Origin: Oegoconia quadripuncta
Lineage: Eukaryota > Arthropoda > Insecta > Lepidoptera > Autostichidae
Direction of reading: 5' to 3'
Length of the DNA: 64,000 nucleotides
Assembly: GCA_949316235.1 (NCBI GenBank)
Contig: OX438750.1
Span: forward strand, 21,206,865 to 21,270,864
How positions within the stretch are numbered: the stretch's first letter is position 1; every line of letters begins with the position of its first letter. The notes below the pieces were generated by a model. The model saw only the letters and a list, made by a program, of their open reading frames with translations. It had not been told where the DNA came from and ran no database searches. This document shows, piece by piece, positions 34,396-45,300 of this stretch. Position numbers and translations under genes: made by a program.

Positions 34396-37300
34396 CTAGG
34401 TAGGGGGGAGAAGGTGGGCATACGCCCTTCTCCGGGTCCCAGTGCGTCTGCGGCGGATGGGATGAGAGGAGGGATCGGCCTCCCTCTCTCTCTCCGCCGC
34501 CTCCTTCTGCGAGATCACGCTCTCGCAGAAGGATAGGACCGCTTTCCACGACCTCTCGTCGCCGACCATAGCCTTGACTATGGCCGGCAAGGAGAGATCG
34601 TCCCCTACCGTTGCGACGAGGTCGCGGCGCTCCCCTGCCCAGGCTGGGCATTCCTCAAGGGTGTGCTGCGCCGTGTCCTCGTGGCAGCCACAGTGGTGGC
34701 ACTCGTCGGTCGCTTCCCGTCCGGCGATCCGGTGCAGGTATCTCCCGAAGCAGCCATGCCCCGAGAGAACCTGCACCGCCCGGAAGGTAAGCGAGCCCCG
34801 CATGCGCTCCGTCCAGTCCTTTATTACTGGGCGGAGCGCATCGACAGTCCGGTGGCCGGCCCCTGGCGAGGCCAGCCTTTCCCCCCAGATCCCCAACACG
34901 GACTGTCGAGCCTGGAGTTTCCGCACTTCCACCTCCCTGGGAGCAGGATGCTCGCCCCGGAGGAGGAGGCCCTTGCGCCACTTGTACAGTGACGCCTGGG
35001 CCCTCGCCTCCAGGTCCCAGGGAGGTGTGCCCGCCATTACGCACGCCGCCTCGAAGGAAATGGTGCGGTATCCGCGTATGACGCTGACGGCCATCACCCT
35101 CTGAGGTTTCCTCAAGAGGGCGATATTACGGGCCGTCAGGGTCTCCGCCCAGACCGGGGCCCCGTAAAGGGCCATCGACCGCACCACCCCCATGTAGAGG
35201 CGGCGGCTTGCCGACTCAGGCCCTCCGATGTTTGGCATCAGCCGCCTTAGGGCAGCCGATGCCGCGACCAATCGGGGGGCCAGGCGGGCGAAGTGTCCGC
35301 GGAAACTCCAGCGCGGGTCGAGGACGAGGCCGAGATACCTCATCTCGGGCTTGACCTCGATCCGAGTGCCACCAACTTGGATGCTCGCGCCGGGAGGCGG
35401 CCCCTTCCGGGCGCGGTGGAAGCACAGCGCCTCGGACTTGTGTAGGGCCACCTCCAGGCCAAGCATCCTTATGCGCCTCACCACCTGTGCTACTGACACA
35501 GTGGCGAGGCGTGCCGCTTCTCGGTACGAGCTCCCCCGGGAGGTCACCAGCGTATCGTCCGCATAACAGGTGACCTCTGCTCCGGGAAGGAGCGCGCCCC
35601 GCAGCACCCAGTCGTAACCGATGTTCCACAGGAGAGGGCCCAGGACCGAACCCTGTGGAACACCGCACGACGTTTCCCACCTTGCCAGCGTACCGTCCCG
35701 GACCGGATACTCAACGTATCTCTGCGAGAGGTAGGCCCCGACTATGAGGCGCAGGTATGGAGGCACGTTATGATAGCGGAGTGCCTCCATAATGCAGGCC
35801 CAGGGAAGGGTGTTGAAGGCGTTTGCGATGTCGAGCGACACCGCCAGTAACACCCCGCCCTGGGCGGCCGCCTCTTCCGAGAGGGCCTTGATACGGCCGA
35901 CCGCATCCACGGTCGACCTTCCCTCTCGGAATCCGAACTGATGTTCGGACAAGTCGGGGCCCACGTCTCGGAGGTGCTTGACGAGGCGACAGCATATAAT
36001 GCGCTCGAAGAGCTTGTCGACCTCGTCCAGTAGCACGATCGGACGGTAGGCTGAGGGGGATTCCGCGGGACGCCCGTCCTTCCTGATCAGGACGAGCCGG
36101 CCGGTTTTCCAGATAACCGGAAAACGGCCGGACTTCAGACAGGCGTCCAGTAGACCGCGGAATCTCCCCCCGAGGGCCTCCAGTGCCAGAGCCAGAACGC
36201 GTCCCGGGACTCCGTCGGGTCCCGGAGCCGTGTTTTTGGATTTCATCCTCAACACGGCCGCGCCTAACTCTCCCTCCGTTACCGGAGGGACCTCAACTTC
36301 CGCGCTCGCATCCACGACGTCGGCGTGACGTCGTGGGGGCGCCATCGCTGGAGGGAGGTGTTCCGTCCCGATCGGAAACAGCGACGAAACAACCTCCTCC
36401 AGCAGTCGAGGCTCGAGACTCGCCGTCAGGGGGGGCGACCAGGGGCGAAGTTTGCCCCTGACCATCTTATACGGCCTCCCCCATGGATCACGGTTCAGAG
36501 TCTCGAGGAGCTCCGCTCTGGCACTAGCCTTCGCGTCGGCGATGGAGAGCTGTAGGGCCTTCTTAGCCTCTCGATAGGCACCGTACAGCTGGGCTTCCAA
36601 GTCGGCGTCGCGGACCCGCCTACGGCGGGCCCGGGTGTACTGACGTCTCGCCGCCACACACCGGGACCGGATTTCTCCGATCCCCTGAGACCACCAGTAC
36701 ACCTGACGCTTCGGAGGTCGAAGTTTGGCCCGGGACATGCTGGCGTCGCAGATCTGCGACAGCGCGTCCCGGAACCACTCACTCTCGACCTCGACCTCCA
36801 CAGGCCTGGAAGGTGTTACCCAGGCCTGGACAATGGAAGCAATCTCCACCGCTTCGCGATTTAGGCTTGACAAGGCCCATCGAGCCGAGGCTCGGCTGTC
36901 GGGGCGACGGCGCGTGTCCGCGCGTTCTGTGGATGTGGAGACGTCGAATCGGATGTACAAGTGGTCCGACAACGTCTCCACATCCTCCAGAACCCTCCAA
37001 TCACGGACACGCCGTGCGACGGCGGGGGTCGTGAACGAAACGTCCACGATGGACCCCCCCTGCCAGCGCACGCAGGTGTTGGCCGACCCCTGGTTCAGAA
37101 CCCAGAGGCCGGCAGCCGCCGCCCACTCCGCTAGGAGATCTCCCCGAGTGTCCGTCGCGGGACAACCCCAAGCCACCGATTTGGCGTTGAGGTCCCCCAC
37201 GACGAGCGCCGGACACGGTAGGGTCTGCCCAATGAGGGCCCCTATCTGGTCCAGGAACGCTTCGAACTCGGCGAGAGTCCTGTTTGGGGAGAAATACACC

Positions 37301-37569
37301 CCAATTAGGCATATCTCTCCCCAGCGGACCGCCACAAAGCCTCGACCCCTCGACAAGGTGGGAGGGGGCAGTATGCCCTCTGCCCCTCTTTTAGTTATTA
37401 TGGCCACCAAGCCGTCCACGTCCTCTGCCCAGTTATCACTGGGGGGGACGTAGTACGGCTCAGCGACCACTGCGACGTCTATCGACCACTGCGCCATGGA
37501 TTGCAGGAGGAGGTCCTGCGCACCGGCGCAGTGGTTGATATTCGCCTGGAGGACCCGGTGAATGGCCAT
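34396..37569 (-). CDS. R1-clade ORF2: endonuclease and reverse transcriptase
   Basis: 1057 codons from the ATG at 37569, uninterrupted. Residues 1-210 are an APE-type endonuclease: LQANINHC, VVAEPYYVP, VVGDLNAKSVAWG (about 125-136) and SDHLYIRFDV (about 201-211). The reverse transcriptase runs from about 485 to 750 with PSAYRPIVLLDEVDKLFERI, QFGFREGRSTVDA, SLDIANAF, GVPQGSVLGPLLWN and catalytic YADD (about 669-672). A C-terminal CHHC..H..C motif lies near 957-974. The protein nicks target DNA and copies the element RNA from the nick (target-primed reverse transcription). The start overlaps the ORF1 stop as TGATG, implying coupled translation. A GTG lies one codon upstream, but the overlapping ATG is the better start. 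All key residues I checked are present, so it may still be active. Confidence 0.93.
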   Translation of the reverse strand: MAIHRVLQANINHCAGAQDLLLQSMAQWSIDVAVVAEPYYVPPSDNWAEDVDGLVAIITKRGAEGILPPPTLSRGRGFVAVRWGEICLIGVYFSPNRTLAEFEAFLDQIGALIGQTLPCPALVVGDLNAKSVAWGCPATDTRGDLLAEWAAAAGLWVLNQGSANTCVRWQGGSIVDVSFTTPAVARRVRDWRVLEDVETLSDHLYIRFDVSTSTERADTRRRPDSRASARWALSSLNREAVEIASIVQAWVTPSRPVEVEVESEWFRDALSQICDASMSRAKLRPPKRQVYWWSQGIGEIRSRCVAARRQYTRARRRRVRDADLEAQLYGAYREAKKALQLSIADAKASARAELLETLNRDPWGRPYKMVRGKLRPWSPPLTASLEPRLLEEVVSSLFPIGTEHLPPAMAPPRRHADVVDASAEVEVPPVTEGELGAAVLRMKSKNTAPGPDGVPGRVLALALEALGGRFRGLLDACLKSGRFPVIWKTGRLVLIRKDGRPAESPSAYRPIVLLDEVDKLFERIICCRLVKHLRDVGPDLSEHQFGFREGRSTVDAVGRIKALSEEAAAQGGVLLAVSLDIANAFNTLPWACIMEALRYHNVPPYLRLIVGAYLSQRYVEYPVRDGTLARWETSCGVPQGSVLGPLLWNIGYDWVLRGALLPGAEVTCYADDTLVTSRGSSYREAARLATVSVAQVVRRIRMLGLEVALHKSEALCFHRARKGPPPGASIQVGGTRIEVKPEMRYLGLVLDPRWSFRGHFARLAPRLVAASAALRRLMPNIGGPESASRRLYMGVVRSMALYGAPVWAETLTARNIALLRKPQRVMAVSVIRGYRTISFEAACVMAGTPPWDLEARAQASLYKWRKGLLLRGEHPAPREVEVRKLQARQSVLGIWGERLASPGAGHRTVDALRPVIKDWTERMRGSLTFRAVQVLSGHGCFGRYLHRIAGREATDECHHCGCHEDTAQHTLEECPAWAGERRDLVATVGDDLSLPAIVKAMVGDERSWKAVLSFCESVISQKEAAEREREADPSSHPIRRRRTGTRRRAYAHLLPPT

Positions 37570-39853
37570 CACTTGGCTGCATTTACCGGGTCCTTAGTGG
37601 GAGCAACGGCGGCCGGGGTCCGTCCGGCCGCCTTGGAGCCTACACGTTTGGGGGCTATCGCCCCCGTGCAGGCCCTGCTCCCCGCCCGGTGCTCGGCGGG
37701 CTTCCCCGCTGCCACACACAGTGAGCAGCGGGGAGCGGCCGAGCACTCCCTGGCCAGGTGGCCTGCCTCGCCGCAGCGGTAATACTCACCGCTGCGGTCG
37801 ATCACCGAGGTGCATCCCTGCCTCACGTGGCCGAACATGAGGCAGCGATAGCACCTCGTCGGCCGGGCCTCCATTAGTTTGACCTGGGCGGAGACCCAGC
37901 CGACCAGCAGACGCCCCCCGGCCACCTTCTTGGCGGCCGCTACCGGGCATTGCACCCAGGAGGTCCCCTGGGCGTAGGGTGTGCGGACGATTTGGCCAGC
38001 CTTGACCGCCTCGACCGCACACCCCCCCGTTCTGGCCACCGCGACGGCGACCTCCTCTGGCGTGACCGATTCGTCCAGGCCCGAAATGCGCAGGTCTGCG
38101 CATTTCGTGGGCCTGGACACTTTGACGTCGGCCTCGCCTAGGATCTCCCTCAGCCTTGTGGCGAGGGAGTCCGCCTTGCCGCCGCTTGTGGCCCCAGGGA
38201 CCTCAAGAATGAGGGCACCCGTCCGCGCCGTACGGGACCTCAGGCCGGTGATACCGAGGCTGTCCAGCTGTATCCTGGACTTGGCCTCGGTCATCACCGA
38301 CTTGTAGGTCACCCCCTTGTCCTGCGCCCCCGGCTGGAGGGTCAGGACAACGGCCGCGGAGCGAGGAGCCCGCAGTCCCGCCGCCTTCTTTTTCGTTGGA
38401 CCTCCCTTTTTCCCCTTTCCCTTCGGTGTTGTTGAAGGGGGGGCGGAAGGTCCCGCGGCCGCCGTTTTCTTGTTTATCGCCCCGGCGCTTTGCGCCCGGG
38501 GCTTCTGCTTTTTCTTGACCACTGTCACCCAGCATTCGTCCATAGACGTCGGCGCAGGTGGCAGTGGTCGAGGCTCGCGTGGAGGAGCTAGTTTTGGGGG
38601 TCCGGCCGACCCTTTCTTTGCCGGACCCTTTTTCTTCCCCTTTTTACGATTTTCCCCCGGCGAGATGTTGGTTGCCGGGGCTTTGGGGACCGCTGGTGCG
38701 GCCGGCGGCGGCGGCGGTGTACGCCTGATAATAGGCGCCGCGGCGGTTACCGCGCCTGATGAGGACGGCCTAGGTGGAATGGCCGCCCTCTTATCCGCCG
38801 CCAACGGCGGCCGCACCCGCTGTGCGGGGAGCAGCCTGTCCTCCAGGGCCTCGAGCCTTGCTCCCACCATGGTGCCGACTCGCTCCATGATGGTGCGCTC
38901 GAGGTCGTCCTTCCCTGGAGGAATGGACAACTCCCGCACCTGCGCCTCCACCCGAGACCGCTCGAGGCTGGTCCGCAGCTCGCCCATCTCCTTGCGGAGC
39001 TCGGCCATATCGGCCTTTAGGCGAGCATTTTCGACGGACAACCGAACGGTCTCGTCGGAGGCGGATCTTTTGCCTAGCTCCGCCGTTGCCTCCTGGATTG
39101 AGACGGCGGCAATCTTAAGGGCTTTTACGAAAGTGCCCTTAAGATTGCCGGACTTTGTTGCGATATGGAGGATGGTTCCAACACTGTCCAGTACCTGTTT
39201 GTTCAGGGCCTCGGCAGTGCTGGCACCATCCACCTTCGCACCTCCACTTAAAGTCGGAGACGAATCCGCAAGACGAGCCGTTCTTCTGCTGCTCGCCTCG
39301 CGGATCATCTCGGCCGCCTCCTCCTCCGCTTGCAGTTGCAGCTCCTGTCGCCTAAGCTCCAGGAGCTCTGCCTTCGCCTTGGCCAAGCCCACGTATTGGC
39401 CCGTGGTCGGCGGGCGTCCTCGCTTTGGTCTTTTGGCGGGCCCCGATGTTTTGGGCCTCGCCAGCGGCCTTGAGTTGGACGAGTCGCCACTCGGCGATGC
39501 GTCCGACTGCGACGACCCGGACGCCCGCAACCTCTTGCGGGCTTGGTCCAAGGGCGCCGGAAATTCCGGCGCCATTCCTTCGTTCGGTTCGGGGGTGAAG
39601 AGCTCTTCCTCCGGAAGGTCCCTAACTAGGACCTTCTGTGGAGAGAAGAACTCTTCGCTCCCTGCCGCATTTTCGATAAATCTCGTCGCCGGTCTCACGA
39701 GAACTTGCTGCCGTCCTCGACCTCGGGGCGAAAGCCCCGGGGCCGGTGACGACTGCAATAAGGCCGGCGACGACATCGCACATTCGGAGTCCGACAGCAC
39801 AGCGACCGGCCGTACGCCCTGCGGCGCTGTCGGCTCGTGGGAGGGCTCGAGGC
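37569..39853 (-). CDS. R1-clade ORF1: gag-like RNA-binding protein
   Basis: Open from the 5' edge of the element to the TGA at 37571-37569. The first in-frame ATG is at 39776, so the coding region is either 5'-truncated or starts there (about 735 codons). The N-terminal half is Ser/Pro/Arg-rich; a predicted coiled-coil-like stretch (ENARLKADMAELRKEMGELR) follows, then a basic Lys/Ala/Pro-rich linker (KKGKKKGPAKKGSAGPPK). Near the C-terminus are zinc knuckles: CYRCLMFGHVRQGC is intact, the second reads YYRCGEAGHLAREC with Tyr (codon 37784-37782) where the first Cys is expected, and a third begins CSLC. ORF1 proteins of this clade bind the element RNA to form the ribonucleoprotein that carries it to the nucleus. 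The Tyr may weaken RNA binding. Confidence 0.88.
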
Positions 39854-39975
39854 TTTGCAATATTACTGCAGGAATACCGACAAACCATGAAACATCTGGA
39901 ATTATGATAGTGTATACACTTACAACTCTTGAAATCGACTAAACTCAAATATTCCTAAAGACTTTAGAAATGTTA
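39854..39975. repeat. Long direct repeat, right copy (putative target-site duplication)
   Basis: Identical to 33899-34020. It adjoins the 5' edge of the retrotransposon at 39853. Matching may extend by one base because the next base (39976, T) equals the first T of the poly(T) run. Confidence 0.9.
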
Positions 39976-39984
39976 TAGTCCGTA

Positions 39985-40310
39985 TATAATCATGTAGCGT
40001 TTTCTCCAGTATTACACCTTCTCCATAGCATGGATATAAAATGTAATTTATAATTAAATTCAATTTATTTTGTAAATTAACTGTTGTAATTGCTTCGGCA
40101 AGCATCCCAGTCGATTATTGTTATTATTATGAGGAATAACACAACCTTTTAGTTCATGATGACATCTAATTCCTATAATCTCGTCCTTCGTAAATTTTAC
40201 AACGCAGGCTTAAAAATATGGGCTTTTAAAGTTTAACTACAGTCATGAATACCACCCTTTCAACAGCGATATTTATCTATAGCATGACATCTCGCAACAA
40301 TAAAATGAGA
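39985..40310. repeat. Diverged duplication, right unit
   Basis: Counterpart of 33420-33895. The similarity looks about 65-75 percent over the aligned blocks by eye and is interrupted by small gaps, so this is much older than the retrotransposon insertion next to it. Neither unit has a convincing reading frame. Confidence 0.5.
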
Positions 40311-41929
40311 ATAAATCCATTCCCATAGAAGCTTGAACGTCTATGAAGGTCTCGGAACAGGTTGTGAGCGAGTCACGTTGATAGTCGTCAAATAGCTCGC
40401 TGGGAGCGAATGGCGTAGTGAGCGCAGTGGATTGTCAATAGTCAATAGGTACCTAGATTATACCTATCTACATAAGGCCACTAGGAATCTTAACCTACAT
40501 AATAGCACTAATACTCAAAGATGACTAACAATTTGCATTTGCAAGAATATATTATGAGCAAACATTAACAATAAGAAATTAAAAGTCCATATGAATCTAT
40601 TCGCCGGATAGTTAAACTTAAATACAGAAAGCTACGTCTATAGACCCTGAAACAATTAGTTTGGCAAAGTCTGTTGTAGTTTTGCGTTTACTAGGAAATT
40701 GTAAATAATATCATCATCATATCAGCCGAAAGACGTCCACTGCTGGACAAAGGCCTCCCTCCAAAAATCTCCACAACTATCGAAAATAATATGTCAATAG
40801 GCAATTGTAAATTTTATTTTGTATAGTGAAAAGGTCGTTGGAAATTCACCGTGGTTGGTATGATGTACACGTGTAATAATTATAGTTTTGTACAGATTCA
40901 ACGGAAGTTCGCTTGTTCCGATTGTGCTCGGGCGTTTTGTGTCCACGCAACATCCGCTCTATTGTATCTGATCAAGCCCATTGCAAAATGTACTAAAACC
41001 ATGTGATTTAATCCAAACGGGAAGGAATATTTGTAACGTATGGGCCCTCAATCATCAAAATATCACTAATGAGAGCAACATAAAAACACAAAGTGGCCTT
41101 AAAGACCGTCACGTAAAGTTCCTGCATAAGATTTACGAGCTATTCTAAAGCTTAGACATTTCGAAAAAAAATCCGACGTTATGTTGACAACCAAATGTTT
41201 TTGTGCACACAGCGGAACCTTCAAAGGTAACCAAACAATTTTGAATACACACCAAATGAAGGACGACCCGACACACGTGTCTGCAAACATTTTTGGGTTG
41301 TGTTTGTACAAAAACTATGAAAACGTCTTTATTGATGTAGGTATTTGTTTTTATGATATTTGCATTTTAAGCTAAACCTCTAATGCGTCCTCAACTTTAT
41401 ACCAAAATAAACTTGGAGCTGCGCAAAACCCTTCTCTGGAGTAATTTTTTACCAAAATTTAGCGTAGGTGTTTGATACGTCAATGACCTGCGAAGCTTGT
41501 GGAATTCAGTACCATTTTGCGATCTAAGGTAGAGTGCATGGATACTTAAGTATATAAGACGATGTTATGTAGACTACGTATATGTCTTGACTACTTAACT
41601 TTAAATAATTATTAATAGACCTAGAATGCCCAGATTTTTATGCTAACAGCGTTACTCTGGCCTCAGCTGTAACCTTTAAGGATTTTCTGACTTAACTGGG
41701 TTATAATTCCAGCAAAGCTATGTTCCTCGTCGGAAGGCTTGTCATTTACAACTAGTTCCGTGACCTCGCTCACGCATTCCCGCGCCTGCACCTAACTGTA
41801 CTTTCCCGTTGACTTAATGCCGACTTTGGACAGAACCTGATCTTAGGCAAGTGTACATTATATAGCGTTGAGATGGCGATCGGGTTGTTGCAATTTAATT
41901 ATATTTTGTGTATGCGAAGCAGGCGTTCC
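40311..41929. other. Non-coding stretch with a SINE fragment
   Basis: A 3' piece of the CATCATCAGCC SINE family lies at about 40708-40776 (CATATCAGCCGAAAGACGTC, CACTGCTGGACAAAGGCCTC). Frames on both strands at 41099-41375 overlap and show no domain. No gene is supported. Confidence 0.4.
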
Positions 41930-42317
41930 GTAGATCGGAACGGCCCTGCCGAAGCTGTAGCCTCTGGGCCCGCGTGCTTCGCATTCCACCCGAGCGGTGC
42001 CGAGGCGGGCCGAACATCGCGTCCGAGCTCCGAGCGCGCTACAGCGCGCGACAGCCTGCCTGCGGCCGACTTCACACCGGAGTATGCGCGAGCGCGTTGA
42101 GAACGTCTCGTCTGTTCTGTCTGTGCACGTATCTGTCAACAAAGTTCTCCGCGGCGAAAATAGACGGTTCGATTTTCAAGTGATACCTACTTTCCAAAAT
42201 TGACTGGTTTATTGTGTTGTGTGAGATCTCTGCAGAGAACTCAAATCATCAAGTTTTACATTGACTCTGTGAAGGAACAGTGTTATTTTTTGTTTTGGAT
42301 CGCGTGCGGCGCTTGCG
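41930..42317 (+). promoter_or_regulatory. GC-rich promoter or 5' exon candidate
   Basis: CpG-rich island in AT-rich DNA (CGGCCCTGCCGAAGC, GAGCGCGCTACAGCGCGCGA) with no sustained coding signal. It ends in a possible splice donor, GCTTGCG|GTGAGG at about 42313. This would suit an alternative promoter with a non-coding first exon on the plus strand. There is no TATA box or clear initiator, so the assignment rests on composition and the donor only. Confidence 0.25.
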
Positions 42318-45300
42318 GTGAGGTGGAATAAGCTACGGACGAGTGTGAGTGACTGTTCCGTCTACCTACATGGAAAGTAGCCCTTGATGAAGCTGCTACG
42401 CCAATTTACTCCTCCGGTTTTGGTGATGTTCCTCGACTCACGGTAACTAGAAATGTGAATTCCATAAGAGAGCAATATGTTGTGGTTGCTCAGCGGGTGG
42501 TGATTCTTTTGGCCTCAATATCTCATCTTGGTTCCATTTTGTTAACTTGTAGGAGCGATTTGTTTTATTTTATAATCAAAGTATGAGTAAATTAACATTT
42601 ACTCAATAATCAATTTATAATTAAGTAGATACTATTTTGTACCATCATTGTTGATATTGACTGATATGTTATAACCATTCCTGTTACCTGTTAATAACAT
42701 ACCTATCATCCGATCCGCTCGCACAGCAAAATATTTCACAATTTGCTCAGCTAATCCTCGGTACATTTTTTTTGTACTCATTTGAAATCATTTTTGAGTA
42801 CAGAAGTACCACATTCATGAACCTTCGTATTCTCCATTCAAAAAATTAACAAAGTGATTCGAAGTTATAACAATAGAATGTCCGTTTTTCCTTTTCATTG
42901 AAGACATGTAACGGTTTAGGAATATTTGTGAGTCATACATAAAGCAAAGATCAAAAGCTCTAACAGATTGCTAATAAAAAGTGTGTTTCTTCTCAGTCTC
43001 ATAATGTAGCTAACATGTGCCAAAAATAAAAGAAGTTTTACGGGTTTCTAAAGTTTTATTATCAACAAAAAAAACATAATAAACTGTAGATACAATAACA
43101 AAATACAACATTAAACTGCAATACAATTCAAAGATGACCAAAGATCTACAACTGATTGTATATTCTAACCCGTTAAAAAATAAAATGTTATTTTTATGAC
43201 AGTTAACGAACGAACATTAATCATAGGTCATAACTAAGGATTCCCTAAGTGTGAATATACCTACTCACTTTACCACTTATCCTTTTGCCGACATGCCAAA
43301 ATAAACATCTACTAAAATAAACCGATATCAAAACCATCGCGTCGCGATGCATCGCATGCGTGCACTCTGCAAATAAATAAACAGAAATATCTTCTTCATT
43401 ACTGCACCCAGAGAGGCTGAGCTGAACAGTGACCGGATTGTAGTTATTTCGGCCTAAAATAAGCAACTTGGCAAAATCCAGTTTTGAAGCATAAGCCAAA
43501 CAGAATATTATAAAGATATTCCGTCTACCTACATAACGTCACGCCTTTATCACAAATGATCAGAGATATCCCAAACATGCGTTTTGGTGTTCCAAACGTT
43601 ATGAGTTTAATGCTTTTAATGTATAGATAGGGGGTATCGGCGTTGAAGCATGAAAGTCTATAGATGTTTTGGTGTAAAGTCCTTTAATCGCCTTTAGCCA
43701 CATCCACGGGAAGAGATGGCTTGGTCCAATTCTTTTTACGTACCTACCTGAAACCACGCGACACGACACCGAACATCATCTCTATTAATTTGTATATATG
43801 TTCCACCAATCAACCCTATCTATTGTTGTGATGCTGTATTAAATTCCTGCACAACTTCATCCCGTCAATAATTCCGTCAAAGTAATTTGTAATTAGCCCG
43901 CCTCTAATGTCCGTTATAAAACTCCAACGGAAATATTTTAAACTTCACACAAGTTCAGAAACAGATACGATATGAAACCGGTATGGATAGGTAAAAGGTT
44001 AGACGTAAATATCAACATTTCGACACTGATATCGACCTATAAAATATACGCAGCTTCATCACGTTGTTTCAATTCAAAGTACGATGCTTAATGATATTAC
44101 TTTACGATGTAGAGTTCTTCATTAACCATGTGCATTAGATATCATTATTATCTTTCAAACGCATTAGCATCTTCTTTTGCAGAACCTGTATCAGATGCGA
44201 GTGATCATTGTCGCAGTGTAGTTATCGTTAATATTTGCCTGTTTGTAACCAGTCGTTAGCTCTGTCTGATTTCTATCCCTGGCTTAAACATCCGTGACGA
44301 CCTGCAGGGCTCGCTTGACGACTGCAGAAGCTTTCTACTCCCGCACTAAACCGACGACGCCGGAACCGATCGCCGGAAGATCTTATTATAGCCTCATTAC
44401 CAACTCGACACCTGTACAAGTAGACATTACGTTTCTCTTTCATTGAATAAACCCTAAAATATCTCACAAATTTTATAAAGTTTGTCATCACGGCTCATTA
44501 TAATGCTGTTAGCAAGTGGTTTGTAGTATATTTGTAATGTTCACTTAAACGCTTTATGTCTGCAATTTCTGTAATTGCATTGCATTTATTTACCGCTTTC
44601 AAATTTGCTTTTGTTTCATTGCATTATAATGGCTTTATCATGATTTACGTTTTACGCTTTTTGATTGTAGTAGTAGACTTAATGCAAACGTTTTAAACTA
44701 TACCATAAAAATCGTGGACAGAATTCTAACTGTTCTGAATTTGTTTGAAACATTGCTTAATATTCGATGTATAAATATGTACGATATTTGATAGACCAAA
44801 TAGGTAGTTGGCAGATGAATGGAAGCAAATATCGGATATATCTAGTACTAACTGCTCTACTAAATAGGGTTAGTACGTAGGGCTTCGTGACTTACACGTG
44901 TGAGCGAGGCTGCGGTGACGTCTCTTAAACCCGTCATGCCTACTCACGCGTGAATGTTGTATCCACTAACAGATTATAGGGCATTCTTTCACACGTACCT
45001 GGTATTACAAACATATAGTCACTGAAGACTAATACAATGATGTGTGTATCAAATCACTTTTTAATAAGCGACAACAATATTGCTGATATAATAGCTGCTA
45101 GTATGCAATCATCTGATTAAATCTACATCATTGCATTACTAAACAAAACATATATTATACTATGCACGCAGGGCAGTAGTTGTCATTGCAACTTTCTCTG
45201 CTTTTGTGTTGAGTTGTATCATGATTATCTAGTTCAAAACTAGCAACGTGTGAAGGACAAGTCGAGGTGAAACGCTTTACTTCACCCAAAACAATGCGCC

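Larger units (their letters stand above)
34021..39853 (-). mobile_element. R1-clade non-LTR retrotransposon, nearly complete
   Basis: About 5.8 kb, lying on the minus strand, with a 30-base poly(A) tail (poly(T) at 34021-34050), a 3' untranslated region of about 345 bases, ORF2 (34396-37569) and ORF1 (37569 to the 5' edge). ORF1 has C-terminal CCHC knuckles. ORF2 has an N-terminal APE-type endonuclease, a YADD reverse transcriptase and a C-terminal CCHC motif: the layout of the R1 clade, which includes R1, TRAS and SART. The element is strikingly GC-rich compared with its surroundings. Identical 122-bp direct repeats flank it, so the insertion is recent. The 5' edge falls inside an open frame, which suggests either 5' truncation or a very short leader. 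The flanking DNA is neither rDNA nor TTAGG repeat. Confidence 0.92.

Noticed and set aside
38317..39942. A 541-residue open frame on the plus strand opposite ORF1 of the retrotransposon
   Set aside because: It mirrors the GC-rich ORF1 codons and runs past the element edge into the flanking repeat. It shows no domain, so it is a composition shadow.
33899..39976. Reading the 122-bp repeats as the terminal repeats of an LTR element
   Set aside because: The inside is a non-LTR element with a poly(A) tail and an APE endonuclease. The repeats lack TG..CA ends and there is no primer-binding site or integrase.
43245..43499. Minus-strand frame reading through 84 codons near 43.3 kb
   Set aside because: It starts without ATG, the acceptor side is poor and no family is recognisable, so I left it as non-coding.
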